From Sphingomonadales bacterium 12-68-11 (GTDB lineage Bacteria; Pseudomonadota; Alphaproteobacteria; Sphingomonadales; Sphingomonadaceae): a DNA stretch of 64,000 nt. A model generated the notes under the pieces. That model saw only the letters and a program-made list of their open reading frames with translations. It searched no databases and had not been told where the DNA came from. The stretch is from NCBI GenBank assembly GCA_002279825.1, contig NCCV01000003.1, positions 124,001-188,000 on the forward strand, read 5' to 3'. Below, one piece after another: positions 29,090 to 38,679 of the stretch; position 1 is the first letter of the stretch, and each line of letters opens with the position of its first letter. Made by a program: the position numbers and the translations under genes.

Positions 29090-29319
29090 CGTAATCCCTG
29101 ATTTTCCCTGACTAGATTTGGACGGTGCGCCCGGTCCGGGCGGCAGGTGCAAGCGCGCTAGTCTGCCCTCGGGGGCTTGTCAAAAGGGGTTTTGCTCCGT
29201 CTCTCATCGGGTCAGCCCGGCTGTTGCCCCAGGTGTTGCCGGGGCGCCGCAGCCGGGATAAAGCCCTGGCCGGCCGCCGGCCCCGCGCTCCCTCCCACGG
29301 CAGATGTAGAAACCTTTCG

Positions 29320-31260
29320 ATGATCCAGTTCTTCCGCAGTTTCATGAGCTCGAAGATCGGCGTCGCCGTGATGCTGGCGTTCCTCGCGCTGATCGCGTTC
29401 GCTTTCGCCAGCTCGGACGTCGCCAATACCAGCCTCGGCACGACCGGGATCTCGGGCGGCGACCGGGTCGCGGTCGTGGGCGGCCAGCGGATCACCGCCA
29501 CCGAGCTGTCCACCGCCGCGAGCAATGCGTTCGAACAGGCGCGGCAGACCAATCCCACGCTGACGATGCAGGCCTTCGTCGCGCAGGGCGGGCTCGGCCA
29601 GGCGCTCGATGGACTGCTCAGCCGGACCGCCGTGGCCGAATTCGCGCGCCGCCACGGCTTGCGCGCGGGCACCCGGCTGGTCGACAGCGAACTGCTCAAG
29701 ATCCCCGCCTTCCAGGGCGCCGACGGCCGCTTCAGCCGCGAGGCGTTCAACGCCGTGCTGCAGCAGCGCCAGATGACCGAAGCGGTGGTGCGGCAGGACT
29801 TCGCGGCCAATCTCTACGCGCAGCAACTGCTGACCCCGATCGGGCTTTCCCCGGTGCTGCCGGTCAGCTTCGCCGAACGCTACGCCGCGCTTCTCAAGGA
29901 GCGCCGCCGCGGCGTGGTCGTCGCGCTGCCGAGCGAGGCTTTCGCCCCGACCGGCGATCCGAGCGCGGCCGACCTGCAGGCCTTCTACCAGGCCAACCGC
30001 GATCGCTTCATCCGGCCCGAGCGCCGCGTGATCCGCTATGTCCAGTTCGGCGAAGAAGCGCTCGGCACGCTGCCCGCGCCCACCGCGGCCCAGATCGCCG
30101 AGCGCTATGCCCGCGACCGCGCACAGTATGCCGCGAGCGAGAGCCGCACGTTCACTCAACTGGTCGTGCCGACCCAGGCGGCGGCCCAGGCGATCGCCCA
30201 GGAAGTGCGCGGCGGCGCCTCACTCTCCGCCGCGGCCGAGGCAAAGGGCCTGCGCGCGGTGACGGTCGGCCCGGTCACTCAGGCGCAGCTCACGACATCG
30301 GCCTCGGCAGCGGTCGCGCAGGCGGCATTCCGCGCCGCGCAAGGGGCGCTCACCGCACCGACGCGCGGCGGGCTCGGCTGGTACGTGATCCGCATCGACG
30401 CCATCGACCGGCGACCGGCGCGCACGATCGACCAGGCGCGCGGCGAGATCGCCGCCGCGCTCGCGACCGAGCAGCGCGCCACCGCGCTGGCCGACCTGAC
30501 CGCCCGGATCGAGGACGAGTTCGACGGCGGGGGAAGCCTCGCGGACGTCGCCCGGGAACTCAAGCTGACGCTCGCCAGCACGGCCCCGGCGACCGCCGAC
30601 GGGCGGCTCTACGGGCAGGCCACGGCGACGTTGCCGCCGCAGCTCGGTCCCGTCCTGCGGACCGCCTTCGAGATGGAAGAGGGCGAGCCGCAGCTGGCCG
30701 ATGTCGGCGACGGCCGGAACTTCATCGCGTTCGACGTAACCGAGATCACGCCCTCCGCGGTCGCGCCGCTGGCCGAGATTCGCGACGATGCGGTCGGCGC
30801 ATGGCGGGCCGAGCGCGGCGCGGCGGCCGCCCAGGCGGCGGCGGACCGGATCCTCGCGCGCATGGCCCGCGGCACGCCGCTCGCCCAGGCCGTGAGCGCC
30901 GAGACCGCGTCCGTGCCCGCGCCCGAACGGATCGACGCGCTGCGCGAGGACCTCGCCCGGCAAGGGCGCGTGCCGCCGCAACTGGCGCTGTTCTTCAGCA
31001 TGGCCGCGCGCACCGCCAAGAAGCTCGAAGCGCCCGGCCAAGCCGGCTGGTTCGTGGTCCAGCTCGAAAACATCGAGCCCGGCCGGGTCACGCGCGGCGA
31101 CCCCTTGCTCACCGCCACGCTCGAGCAGCTCAGCACGGTCACCGGCGACGAATACATCGAACAGTTCGTGCGCGCGGTCGAGCAGGACGTGGGCATCGAG
31201 CGCAACCCGGAAGCGGTCGAGGCGCTCGAAGCGCAGCTCACCGGCCGCGCCGCCAGCTAG
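29320..31260 (+). CDS. ppiD: PpiD-like peptidyl-prolyl isomerase, membrane-anchored
   Basis: Periplasmic folding factor of 646 residues tethered by one N-terminal helix (about residues 14-34, VAVMLAFLALIAFAFA). A SurA-type N-terminal chaperone domain follows (about 40-200), then a parvulin-like rotamase segment (roughly 255-380). A long C-terminal helical part remains. The parvulin region is weakly conserved, so chaperone activity may dominate. The start is ATG 29320, giving the usual MIQFFRSFMSSKIG N-terminus; no strong ribosome-binding site is seen. The ppiD-trpE order is common in this group. It is divergent from tpiA. Confidence 0.85.
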   Translation: MIQFFRSFMSSKIGVAVMLAFLALIAFAFASSDVANTSLGTTGISGGDRVAVVGGQRITATELSTAASNAFEQARQTNPTLTMQAFVAQGGLGQALDGLLSRTAVAEFARRHGLRAGTRLVDSELLKIPAFQGADGRFSREAFNAVLQQRQMTEAVVRQDFAANLYAQQLLTPIGLSPVLPVSFAERYAALLKERRRGVVVALPSEAFAPTGDPSAADLQAFYQANRDRFIRPERRVIRYVQFGEEALGTLPAPTAAQIAERYARDRAQYAASESRTFTQLVVPTQAAAQAIAQEVRGGASLSAAAEAKGLRAVTVGPVTQAQLTTSASAAVAQAAFRAAQGALTAPTRGGLGWYVIRIDAIDRRPARTIDQARGEIAAALATEQRATALADLTARIEDEFDGGGSLADVARELKLTLASTAPATADGRLYGQATATLPPQLGPVLRTAFEMEEGEPQLADVGDGRNFIAFDVTEITPSAVAPLAEIRDDAVGAWRAERGAAAAQAAADRILARMARGTPLAQAVSAETASVPAPERIDALREDLARQGRVPPQLALFFSMAARTAKKLEAPGQAGWFVVQLENIEPGRVTRGDPLLTATLEQLSTVTGDEYIEQFVRAVEQDVGIERNPEAVEALEAQLTGRAAS

Positions 31261-31284
31261 CGGACGGTTGCGCTGACAAGTTCG

Positions 31285-32787
31285 ATGCCCGAACATGCCG
31301 CCGAGGCATGCCGCACGCTGGCCGCCGGGCAACCGGCGCTGGTCTGGCGTCGCCTGGTCGCGGATACCGAGACCCCGGTCGGCGCGGCGCTCAAGCTGAT
31401 CGAGCCCGAGCGGGGCGATTTCCTGCTCGAATCGGTCGAAGGCGGCGCGGTGCGCGGGCGCTACAGCCTGCTCGGGCTCGATCCCGACCTGGTGTTCCGC
31501 GCAACCGGCGCCGCCTGCGAGGTCAACCGGAGCTGGCAGCACGACCGCACCGCGTTCGCACCGCTCACCGGCGACAGCCTGGCCGAACTGCGCGCGCTCG
31601 CCGCCTCGTGCCGGATCGACGTGCCGCCCGGCCTGCCGCCCGCGCTCGCCTGCCTGGTCGGCTACTTCGGCTACGAGACGATCGGCCTGGTCGAAAAGCT
31701 CGCCCGCGCGCCGCAGAGCGATCTCGCGCTGCCCGACATGCTGTTCGTCCGCCCGACGCTGCTGCTGGTGTTCGACGGGCTGACCGATGCCTTGTTCTGC
31801 ATTGCCCCGCTGTGGCCCGACGGCGGCGATCCCGCGCGCGCGGTCGAGCGCGCCGGGGAGCGGATCGACGCGGCCTTGCGCAAACTGGAGCAGGCGCCGC
31901 CCGCCGCCGCGCGCGACACCGCGCTTCCCGAGATGGCGCTCTCGCCGGTCATGGACCCCGCCGATTACGAAGCGATGGTGCTGAAGGCGCAGGAGTACAT
32001 CGTCGCCGGCGACATCTTCCAGGTCGTCCTGGCGCAGCGCTTCACCTGCCCGTTCCCGCTCCCGCCGCTCGCGCTGTACCGCGCGCTCCGTCGCGTGAAT
32101 CCCTCGCCTTTCCTCTATTTCCTCGACCTGCCCGGCTTCGCGGTGGTCGGCTCGAGCCCCGAGATCCTCGTCCGGGTGCGCGACGGCGAAGTCACGATCC
32201 GCCCGATCGCCGGCACCCGCCCGCGCGGCAAGACCGAAGAGGCCGATCGCGAAGCCGAGACCAGCCTGCTGGCCGATCCCAAGGAACGCGCCGAACACCT
32301 GATGCTGCTCGACCTGGGGCGCAACGATGTCGGCCGTGTTGCCGCCGCCGATACCGTCAAGGTTACCGCCAGCTTCACGGTCGAGCGTTACAGCCACGTG
32401 ATGCACCTGGTCAGCAACGTGGTGGGCCGGTTAGACCCCTCTAAGGATGCACTAGATGCCCTCTTTGCCGGCTTCCCCGCCGGCACTGTCTCGGGCGCAC
32501 CCAAAGTCCGCGCCTGCCAGATCATTTCCGAACTCGAACCTGAAACGCGCGGGCCTTATGCCGGCGGCGTCGGCTATTTCGCCCCCGACGGCTCGGTCGA
32601 CAGCTGCATCGTGCTGCGCACCGCGGTGGTGAAGGACGGGGTCATGCACGTCCAGGCCGGCGCCGGGATCGTCGCCGACAGCCAGCCCGCCTACGAACAG
32701 CGCGAATGCGAAGCCAAGGCCGCCGCGCTCCTCGCCGCCGCGCGCGAGGCGAAGCGGGTGGCGGAAGAGGTGGGCTTCGGGCAGTAA
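31285..32787 (+). CDS. trpE: Anthranilate synthase component I
   Basis: Forms anthranilate from chorismate and ammonia supplied by TrpG; the first committed step of tryptophan synthesis. The N-terminal domain (about 20-160) contains LLESVEGGAVRGRYS, part of the feedback-inhibition site. The chorismate-binding domain (about 230-490) carries PIAGTRPRGKT, LMLLDLGRNDVGRV and FPAGTVSGAPKVRA. The 500-residue length is typical. Six bases separate it from trpG. No leader peptide or attenuator is seen in the 24 bases after ppiD, so the operon may be transcribed from further upstream. Confidence 0.96.
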   Translation: MPEHAAEACRTLAAGQPALVWRRLVADTETPVGAALKLIEPERGDFLLESVEGGAVRGRYSLLGLDPDLVFRATGAACEVNRSWQHDRTAFAPLTGDSLAELRALAASCRIDVPPGLPPALACLVGYFGYETIGLVEKLARAPQSDLALPDMLFVRPTLLLVFDGLTDALFCIAPLWPDGGDPARAVERAGERIDAALRKLEQAPPAAARDTALPEMALSPVMDPADYEAMVLKAQEYIVAGDIFQVVLAQRFTCPFPLPPLALYRALRRVNPSPFLYFLDLPGFAVVGSSPEILVRVRDGEVTIRPIAGTRPRGKTEEADREAETSLLADPKERAEHLMLLDLGRNDVGRVAAADTVKVTASFTVERYSHVMHLVSNVVGRLDPSKDALDALFAGFPAGTVSGAPKVRACQIISELEPETRGPYAGGVGYFAPDGSVDSCIVLRTAVVKDGVMHVQAGAGIVADSQPAYEQRECEAKAAALLAAAREAKRVAEEVGFGQ

Positions 32788-32793
32788 GCGATC

Positions 32794-33405
32794 ATGATCC
32801 TCGTCATCGACAACTACGACAGCTTCACTTTCAACCTGGTCCATTACCTGATGGAGCTGGGCGCCGAGGTCGAAGTGGTGCGCAACGATGCGATCGGCGT
32901 CGGGCAGGCGCTGTCGAGCGGAGCCAAGGGCTTCCTGATCTCGCCCGGACCGTGCACGCCCAACGAGGCGGGCATCAGCCTCGAACTGGTCGGTGCCTGC
33001 GCCGAGGCGGGGCTGCCGCTGCTCGGGGTGTGCCTCGGCCATCAGGCGATCGGGCAGCATTTCGGCGGGCGCGTGGTGCGCGGCGGGCTGATGCACGGCA
33101 AGACCAGCCCGGTCGATCACGACGGCACCGGGCTGTTCGCGGGCCTGCCCTCGCCCTTTACGGCCACCCGCTATCACTCGCTGATCGTCGAGGACATTCC
33201 CGCCGAACTGGTGGTCAACGCCACCAGCGAGACCCCGGGGCAGGACGGCACCAGCGTAATGGGCTTCCGCCATGCCACGCTGCCGATCCACGGCGTGCAG
33301 TTCCACCCGGAGAGCATCGCCACCGAGCACGGCCACGACTTGCTGGCGAACTTTCTCAGGATCTGCGGGCTCGAGGCTAAGGCGCCGGAAAAACTGGGCG
33401 CATGA
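32794..33405 (+). CDS. trpG: Anthranilate synthase component II (glutamine amidotransferase)
   Basis: Class I glutamine amidotransferase of 203 residues that delivers ammonia to TrpE. The nucleophile Cys is in [12 protein letters not shown], and the His-Glu pair in [15 protein letters not shown]. The N-terminal [16 protein letters not shown] is canonical. Such proteins can also serve as PabA for p-aminobenzoate synthesis; the trp context favours TrpG. It overlaps trpD by four bases (ATGA, 33402-33405). Confidence 0.95.
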   Translation: MILVIDNYDSFTFNLVHYLMELGAEVEVVRNDAIGVGQALSSGAKGFLISPGPCTPNEAGISLELVGACAEAGLPLLGVCLGHQAIGQHFGGRVVRGGLMHGKTSPVDHDGTGLFAGLPSPFTATRYHSLIVEDIPAELVVNATSETPGQDGTSVMGFRHATLPIHGVQFHPESIATEHGHDLLANFLRICGLEAKAPEKLGA

Positions 33406-34394
33406 GTGCGCTCCCGCCGGTCGATCGTCCGCTCGATGCGAGTGAGGCCGAGGCGGCGTTCGGCGCGCTGCTCGACGGCGCGGTGTCCGATGAGGAGATC
33501 GCAGCCTTTCTCGTAGCGCTGTCGGATCGTGGTGAGACTGCGAACGAAATCGCCGGCGCCGCCAAGGCGATGCGCGCGCGGCTGATCCCGGTCGCAGCGC
33601 CTGCCAATGCGATCGACGTGTGCGGAACGGGCGGCGACGGGCACCACACGCTCAACGTCTCGACCGCGGTGGCGCTGGTGGTCGCGGCGTGCGGCGTGCC
33701 GGTCGCCAAGCACGGCAACCGCGCCGCCAGCTCCAAGGCGGGCGCAGCGGATACGCTCGAAGCCCTCGGTCTCGATCTCGACCGCGCGCACGCCACTGCT
33801 GAAGCCACCCTCGCCGATCTCGGCATCGGCTTCCTGTTCGCGGGCAAGCACCACCCGGCGATGGGCCGGATCATGCCGATCCGCCGCGCGCTTGGCCGGC
33901 GCACGATCTTCAACCTGATGGGCCCGCTCGCCAATCCCGCCGGAGTGACCCGCCAACTGGTCGGCATCGCCCGCCCGGCCTACGTGCCGATCTACGCCGA
34001 GGCGCTCGCCCAGCTCGGCACGGAGCGCGCCTTCGTGGTCTCGGGCGACGAGGGGCTCGACGAACTCAGCCTCGCCGGCGGCAACGAGATCGCCGAGGTG
34101 CGCTTTGCCGAGGTGCGGATGCAGCGTGCCAGCGCGGCACACGCCGGCCTGCCCTCCGCGCCGGTCGAGGCGATCCGCGGCGGCGACCCCGCACACAACG
34201 CGGCGGCGCTGCGCGAACTGCTCCAGGGCGCGCCCGGCGCCTATCGCGACGCGGTGCTGTTCAACGCCGCCGGGGCGCTGATCGTGGCGGGCGAGGCCGA
34301 GAGCTGGGCCGAAGGGGTGGAGGAAGCCGCCGAGGCCATCGACAAGGGGCTCGCCAAGGCGCTGCTCGATTGCTGGATCGCCGCGACGCGGTAG
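33402..34394 (+). CDS. trpD: Anthranilate phosphoribosyltransferase
   Basis: Transfers phosphoribose from PRPP to anthranilate. The signature [16 protein letters not shown] (near residue 70) binds [22 protein letters not shown] binds anthranilate. The family motif [16 protein letters not shown] is intact. At 330 residues it is of normal length. Its start overlaps trpG. Its TAG stop ends on the first base of repeat copy C, so the repeat lies directly against the coding region. Confidence 0.96.
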   Translation: MSALPPVDRPLDASEAEAAFGALLDGAVSDEEIAAFLVALSDRGETANEIAGAAKAMRARLIPVAAPANAIDVCGTGGDGHHTLNVSTAVALVVAACGVPVAKHGNRAASSKAGAADTLEALGLDLDRAHATAEATLADLGIGFLFAGKHHPAMGRIMPIRRALGRRTIFNLMGPLANPAGVTRQLVGIARPAYVPIYAEALAQLGTERAFVVSGDEGLDELSLAGGNEIAEVRFAEVRMQRASAAHAGLPSAPVEAIRGGDPAHNAAALRELLQGAPGAYRDAVLFNAAGALIVAGEAESWAEGVEEAAEAIDKGLAKALLDCWIAATR

Positions 34395-34534
34395 TCCTTC
34401 GAGACGTAAATGGCCTTCGACAAGCTCAGTCCTTTCACTCCTCAGGATGAGCGGTTAAGCAGACTTCCGCTCGTCCTGAGGAGGGACTGAGTAGTCCGCG
34501 CAGCGGGCGTATCGAAGGCCCGTCTCGAAGGACC
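34394..34534. repeat. Palindromic repeat element, copy C (between trpD and trpC)
   Basis: 141-base element with ends GTCCTTCGAGACG and CGTCTCGAAGGAC and the same core as copies A and B. Relative to copy A it has two short insertions in the left arm (TAAAT after GAGACG, and TTTCA before CTCCTCAGG). It fills the whole trpD-trpC gap. Its last bases AAGGA (34528-34532) sit three bases ahead of the trpC ATG at 34536 and are the only Shine-Dalgarno-like sequence there. The folded RNA could affect trpC expression. Confidence 0.9.
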
Positions 34535-34535
34535 T

Positions 34536-35327
34536 ATGACCGACAAGCTCGCCGAAATCTGCGCCTTCAAGCGCGAGGAAGTGCTCGCCCGGCAAGGCTT
34601 CGCCACGATCGGCGATCTCGACGCGCGCGCGCGTGACGCCGCGCCGCCGCGGGGGTTTCGCGCCGCGCTCGAAGCCAAGGCGGCCGGCGGGTTCGCGTTG
34701 ATCGCCGAAATCAAGAAAGCTTCGCCTTCCAAGGGCCTGATCCGCGCCGATTTCCGCCCTGCCGAACACGCCGTGGCCTATCAGCAGGGCGGCGCCGCGT
34801 GCCTCTCGGTCCTCACCGATGCGCGCTATTTTCAGGGCCGTGAGGACTACCTGATGGACGCCCGCGCCGCCTGCGACCTGCCCGTATTGCGCAAGGACTT
34901 CACGATCGACCCCTGGCAAGTCGCCGAGGCGCGCGCGATCGGGGCGGATGCGATCCTGATCATCGTTGCCGCGCTCGGCGATGCCGAGATGGCCGAGATC
35001 GAGGCCGCCGCGCTCGAACGCGGCATGGACGTGCTGGTCGAAGTCCACGACGAGGCCGAGATGGAGCGTGCGGCGCGGCTCACTTCGCGGCTGATCGGGG
35101 TCAATAACCGCGACCTCAGGACCTTCCGCACGGACCTCGCGGCGACCGAGCGGCTCGCCCCTCTCGCGCCGGAAGGCACCCTGCTGGTCGGCGAAAGCGG
35201 CATCGAGGCCCATGCCGATCTCGAACGGCTGGCACGCAGCGGCGTGCGTGCGTTTCTGGTCGGCGAAAGCCTGATGCGGCAGCCCGACGTCGCCGCCGCG
35301 ACACGCGATTTGCTGCAGCGCAGCTAA
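34536..35327 (+). CDS. trpC: Indole-3-glycerol phosphate synthase
   Basis: Closes the indole ring of indole-3-glycerol phosphate in tryptophan synthesis. TIM barrel of 263 residues with [12 protein letters not shown] (catalytic Lys), [23 protein letters not shown] and [12 protein letters not shown]. The start ATG is fixed by the standard [10 protein letters not shown]-terminus and by the adjoining repeat, which leaves no room upstream. The gene follows trpD after a 141-base palindromic repeat. TrpF, TrpB and TrpA are not in this window, as is usual when they sit elsewhere. Confidence 0.96.
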   Translation: MTDKLAEICAFKREEVLARQGFATIGDLDARARDAAPPRGFRAALEAKAAGGFALIAEIKKASPSKGLIRADFRPAEHAVAYQQGGAACLSVLTDARYFQGREDYLMDARAACDLPVLRKDFTIDPWQVAEARAIGADAILIIVAALGDAEMAEIEAAALERGMDVLVEVHDEAEMERAARLTSRLIGVNNRDLRTFRTDLAATERLAPLAPEGTLLVGESGIEAHADLERLARSGVRAFLVGESLMRQPDVAAATRDLLQRS

Positions 35328-35435
35328 CCTTCCAACCCCGCAGCGATCCGGGCTTTGCGGCCTTGCCGCAAGGGCGTTGTTAACCTTTGGTCCTTAGCGA
35401 CCGGCGAAGGCAAGGCTTCGACGGTATCGCACAGA

Positions 35436-36905
35436 GTGAACTCGCCTTCTCATGTCTTGGCCCGGCCGGTGAGCTGGCTGCTGACCACGCGGGACAGCGT
35501 TCCCGACGGCGTCAGAGCACAGCTCGAAAGCGGCTTGTTCGCCTCGCTGCCGATCTTCATCGGCGGCGTGCTCAACAGCATTACCATCGCCGCGCTCGGC
35601 GCCTGGCGCCATCCCTCGGCGGCGTTCGGCCTGTGGCTCGCGATCGAGATCGCGCTGGCCGCGGCGCGTCTGCCGGTCATCGTCCACGGCCGCCGGGCGA
35701 TCGCGCTCGGCCGCCGGCCGCCGCTGCTGCTCGCCGCCACGCTGGCCTGCGCCTGGGCGGCCTCGGTCGGCTTCGGCGCCTTCATCAGCCTGATGAGCGG
35801 CGACTGGGTGCTGGCGACGATCGTGTGCCTTTCGGCCGCGGCCATGGTGTCCGGCATCTGCCTGCGCAACTTCGGCACCCCGCGCCTGGCCGCCGCCATG
35901 ACGCTGCTGTCGCTTGTCCCTTGCGCCATCGGCGGCGCGCTGGCCAGCGAGCCGCTGATGGCCGTGATCAGCTTGCAGCTGCCGATCTTCATGGCGACGA
36001 TCTTTGCCTCGGCGTTCTCGCTGCACCGGCTGCTGGTCTCGCGCATGACCGCGCTCGGGGACCTCGAGAAGAGCGAGTTCTTCAACCGCACGATCCTCGA
36101 ATCGAGCCCCGACGCAACGTTCATTCTCGATCCCCAGTTCAATGTGGTGTTCTGCAACCGCGCCCGCACCGCCCCCGAGGGCACCTCGATGGTGGGCAGC
36201 AACTGGCTGGCGGCGGCTCCACCAGAGGATCGCGAGGCCGCCCAACGGCTGCTCGATACCGCACTCGCGGGCAAGAAAGCCAATCTCGTCACCGGCTACA
36301 CCGACGCCATCGGCGTGCACCGTTGGTACGACATCGTCGCTAACCTGATCAACGACGGCTCCGGCCGCATCCTGATGGTCGCGCGCGACATCACCCACCA
36401 GAAGCTGTCCGAGGAGCAGGCGCTGTGGATGGCGCGGCACGATCCGCTGACCCGCCTGCCCAACCGCACGGTGCTCCAGGACCAGCTCGACGTGCGCCTG
36501 ACGCAGAGCTGCGACGGCGGCTCGAGCGCCTTGCTGATCGTCGATGTCGATCACTTCAAGGCGATCAACGACACGCTCGGCCATGACGCCGGCGATGCCC
36601 TGCTGTCGATTTTCGCCGCGCGCCTGCGCTCCTCGCTCGGCGAAGGCGACCTGGTCGCGCGCACCGGCGGCGACGAATTCGCACTGCTGGTCTCGGCCCG
36701 CTCGGAAGCCGACGTGGTGGCAGCGGGCGAGCGGGTCTATGCCGCCCTTGCCCAGCCGTTCCTGCACGACGGGCGGATGATCCAGTGCGGCGCCAGCATC
36801 GGCGCCAGCCTGCTGCCGCGCGACGGGGCGACCCGCTCGGAAATCCTCAAGGCGGCGGACATTGCGCTTTACGCCGCCAAGGCGGGCGGCCGGGCGCAGC
36901 TCTAG
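35436..36905 (+). CDS. Membrane PAS-GGDEF protein, N-terminal part of an amber-split GGDEF-EAL protein
   Basis: Six predicted membrane helices (first about 200 residues) precede a PAS-like domain (DATFILDPQFNVVFCN) and a GGDEF domain with intact RTGGDEFALL, the signature of diguanylate cyclase. The inhibitory RxxD site is absent: the position five residues before GGDEF reads GEGD. The frame ends at TAG 36903-36905 just after AALYAAKAGG-type sequence. The same frame continues after five codons into an EAL domain (next entry). The start is uncertain: GTG 35436 begins just before the first soluble segment, and the frame reaches TTG 35355. There is no clear ribosome-binding site. The cyclase half could work alone. 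Confidence 0.8.
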   Translation: MNSPSHVLARPVSWLLTTRDSVPDGVRAQLESGLFASLPIFIGGVLNSITIAALGAWRHPSAAFGLWLAIEIALAAARLPVIVHGRRAIALGRRPPLLLAATLACAWAASVGFGAFISLMSGDWVLATIVCLSAAAMVSGICLRNFGTPRLAAAMTLLSLVPCAIGGALASEPLMAVISLQLPIFMATIFASAFSLHRLLVSRMTALGDLEKSEFFNRTILESSPDATFILDPQFNVVFCNRARTAPEGTSMVGSNWLAAAPPEDREAAQRLLDTALAGKKANLVTGYTDAIGVHRWYDIVANLINDGSGRILMVARDITHQKLSEEQALWMARHDPLTRLPNRTVLQDQLDVRLTQSCDGGSSALLIVDVDHFKAINDTLGHDAGDALLSIFAARLRSSLGEGDLVARTGGDEFALLVSARSEADVVAAGERVYAALAQPFLHDGRMIQCGASIGASLLPRDGATRSEILKAADIALYAAKAGGRAQL

Positions 36906-36920
36906 ATCTTAGCCCCGGCG

Positions 36921-37745
36921 ATGAAGGCCGAAGTGGAGCAGCGCTATTCGATGGTCGCCTGCGCGCGCCAGGCGCTGCGCCAGGAGCGCATCCAGCCCTA
37001 TTTCCAGCCCAAGGTCTCGCTGCGCTCGGGGGCGCTGGTCGGATTCGAGGCGCTGCTGCGCTGGGAGGATGACTTCGGCGTGCTGCGCGGCCCCGACGAA
37101 CTGCGCGCAGCGTTTGACGATTCGGCGCTCGGGACCTCGCTCACCGACCGGATGATCGAGCAGACGCTCGGGCACATGCAGGCGTGGCAGCGCGACGGCC
37201 TCGAGTTCGGCCACGTCGCGCTCAACGTCGCGGCGGGCGACTTCCGCCGCGAAGGCTTCGCCACCGGCTTGCTCGAGAGCCTGGCGCGGCGGGACATTTC
37301 CCCCACGCTGCTGCAGATCGAAGTGACCGAAACGGTATTTCTCGGCAGCGGCGCGGAACATGTCGATGCCGCGCTCAGGCTGCTCAGCGAACACGGGATA
37401 GGCATCGCGCTCGACGATTTCGGCACCGGCTACGCCTCGCTGTCGCATCTCAAGCAGTTTCCGGTCGATCTGCTCAAGATCGACCGATCGTTCATCCACG
37501 ACCTCGGCCGCGGCGCCGATGCCGAGGCGATTACGGCAGCGGTCGTCAATCTCGGCCACTGCATGGGGCTGGAGGTGGTCGCCGAAGGCATCGAGACCGC
37601 CGCGCAAGAAGCGCAGTTGATCGCGCTCGGCTGCGACACCGGCCAGGGCTACCTCTATTCGAAAGCCGTCTCGGCCGGCGAGGTGCGCCCGATGCTGTCC
37701 GCCTGGCAGTCAGAGCCCCTCCTGCGACGCGCCGGCGCCGCCTGA
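36921..37745 (+). CDS. EAL-domain c-di-GMP phosphodiesterase, C-terminal part of the split protein
   Basis: Complete EAL domain of 274 residues. FEALLRWE holds the EAL signature. The metal and catalytic residues appear in IEVTET, ALDDFGTGYASLSHL and LLKIDRSFI, with the late Glu in VAEGIET. All expected acidic residues are present, so hydrolysis of c-di-GMP is plausible. It is in the same frame as the upstream GGDEF gene and separated from it by TAG plus five codons. The bases before ATG 36921 have no Shine-Dalgarno sequence, so it most resembles the detached half of a GGDEF-EAL fusion. It could be made by amber readthrough or reinitiation, or not at all. Confidence 0.82.
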   Translation: MKAEVEQRYSMVACARQALRQERIQPYFQPKVSLRSGALVGFEALLRWEDDFGVLRGPDELRAAFDDSALGTSLTDRMIEQTLGHMQAWQRDGLEFGHVALNVAAGDFRREGFATGLLESLARRDISPTLLQIEVTETVFLGSGAEHVDAALRLLSEHGIGIALDDFGTGYASLSHLKQFPVDLLKIDRSFIHDLGRGADAEAITAAVVNLGHCMGLEVVAEGIETAAQEAQLIALGCDTGQGYLYSKAVSAGEVRPMLSAWQSEPLLRRAGAA

Positions 37746-37835
37746 CGCTGCCGCGGTCGCGGGCCGCCCGCGACACCCGCGATGGCTTTGGCCGGCAACG
37801 TGGCGTAAACCTCCGCGCGATCAGGGAGAGCGACG

Positions 37836-38048
37836 ATGAGCGCGGCATTTCATATCGTGATGAAGGCGGTCAGCACGCTGCTGGGCGTGGTGATGATCTG
37901 CCTCGGCGGAATCTGGATCCTGCAAGGGCTCAACGTGGCGTTCCTCGACAGCTTCATGGCCGGCGACCCGCAGTGGGCGCTGTGGGGTGCGGTGCTCGCG
38001 CTGTTCGGGATCGGCCAGGCGGTGTGGAGCGTGACGCGCAAGCGCTGA
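37836..38048 (+). CDS. Small two-helix membrane protein
   Basis: Protein of 70 residues with two hydrophobic helices: about residues 10-30 (VSTLLGVVMICLGGIWILQG) and 46-64 (WALWGAVLALFGIGQAVWSV). A basic C-terminus TRKR places that end in the cytoplasm. GGGAGAG lies upstream of the ATG at a good distance, which supports translation. I do not recognise a family. It lies between the EAL gene and moaC with gaps of about 90 and 160 bases, so it may be expressed alone. Confidence 0.65.
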   Translation: MSAAFHIVMKAVSTLLGVVMICLGGIWILQGLNVAFLDSFMAGDPQWALWGAVLALFGIGQAVWSVTRKR

Positions 38049-38208
38049 CGGGCCTGTCCTACGCGCGCCGGTTCTGCCATGAGCGCGGCATGAAGCCGCT
38101 GCCTTACCCCCGGAAAACCGCCCTTTCGCGACTGCCGCGGGCGGAAAGCGTCACCTTGCCCTGGACACTGTCACAAGTGTCAACACCCCGCGCCGTTGGC
38201 AGCCGCAC

Positions 38209-38679
38209 GTGAGCGCGCTGACCCATCTCGATTCGCAGGGCCAGGCGCGCATGGTCGACGTCGGCGGCAAGCCCGAGACGCGCCGTTCGGCCACCGCCAC
38301 CGGCCGCATCCGCATGGCGCCGGCCACGCTCGCCGCCGTCCGCGAAGGCAGCGGCCCCAAGGGCGACGTGCTCGCCGCGGCGCGCATCGCCGGGATCATG
38401 GCCGCCAAGCAGACCGGCGCGCTGATCCCGCTGTGCCACCCGCTTGCGCTCGACGCGGTCACGGTCGAATTCGCTTTCGAAGCGGATGCGGTGCGCGCCA
38501 CCACGACCGCCAGCTTGACCGGCAAGACCGGAGTCGAAATGGAAGCACTCGCCGCCGTCTCGGTCGCGCTGCTGACAATCTACGACATGGCCAAGGCGCT
38601 CGAGAAAGGCATGACCATCGAGGGCATTCGCCTGCTCGAGAAGACCGGCGGGAAGAGCGGAGACTGGCGCGCGGAATGA
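38209..38679 (+). CDS. moaC: Cyclic pyranopterin monophosphate synthase
   Basis: Second step of molybdenum-cofactor synthesis: turns the MoaA product into cyclic pyranopterin monophosphate. [15 protein letters not shown] carries the substrate-binding His and Lys region, and [11 protein letters not shown] the catalytic Asp and Lys. At 156 residues the length is standard. The start is GTG 38209, giving the MSALTHLD N-terminus. The stop overlaps moeA by ATGA. Confidence 0.95.
   Translation: MSALTHLDSQGQARMVDVGGKPETRRSATATGRIRMAPATLAAVREGSGPKGDVLAAARIAGIMAAKQTGALIPLCHPLALDAVTVEFAFEADAVRATTTASLTGKTGVEMEALAAVSVALLTIYDMAKALEKGMTIEGIRLLEKTGGKSGDWRAE

Noticed and set aside
30220..32406. 728-codon minus-strand ORF across ppiD and trpE
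   Set aside because: It spans two well-supported plus-strand genes and their gap, with low-complexity Arg/Gly/Glu composition. It is a shadow frame.
35394..36767. 457-codon minus-strand ORF opposite the GGDEF gene
   Set aside because: Composition is His/Arg/Gln-rich with no recognisable fold, and the plus strand encodes PAS and GGDEF domains.
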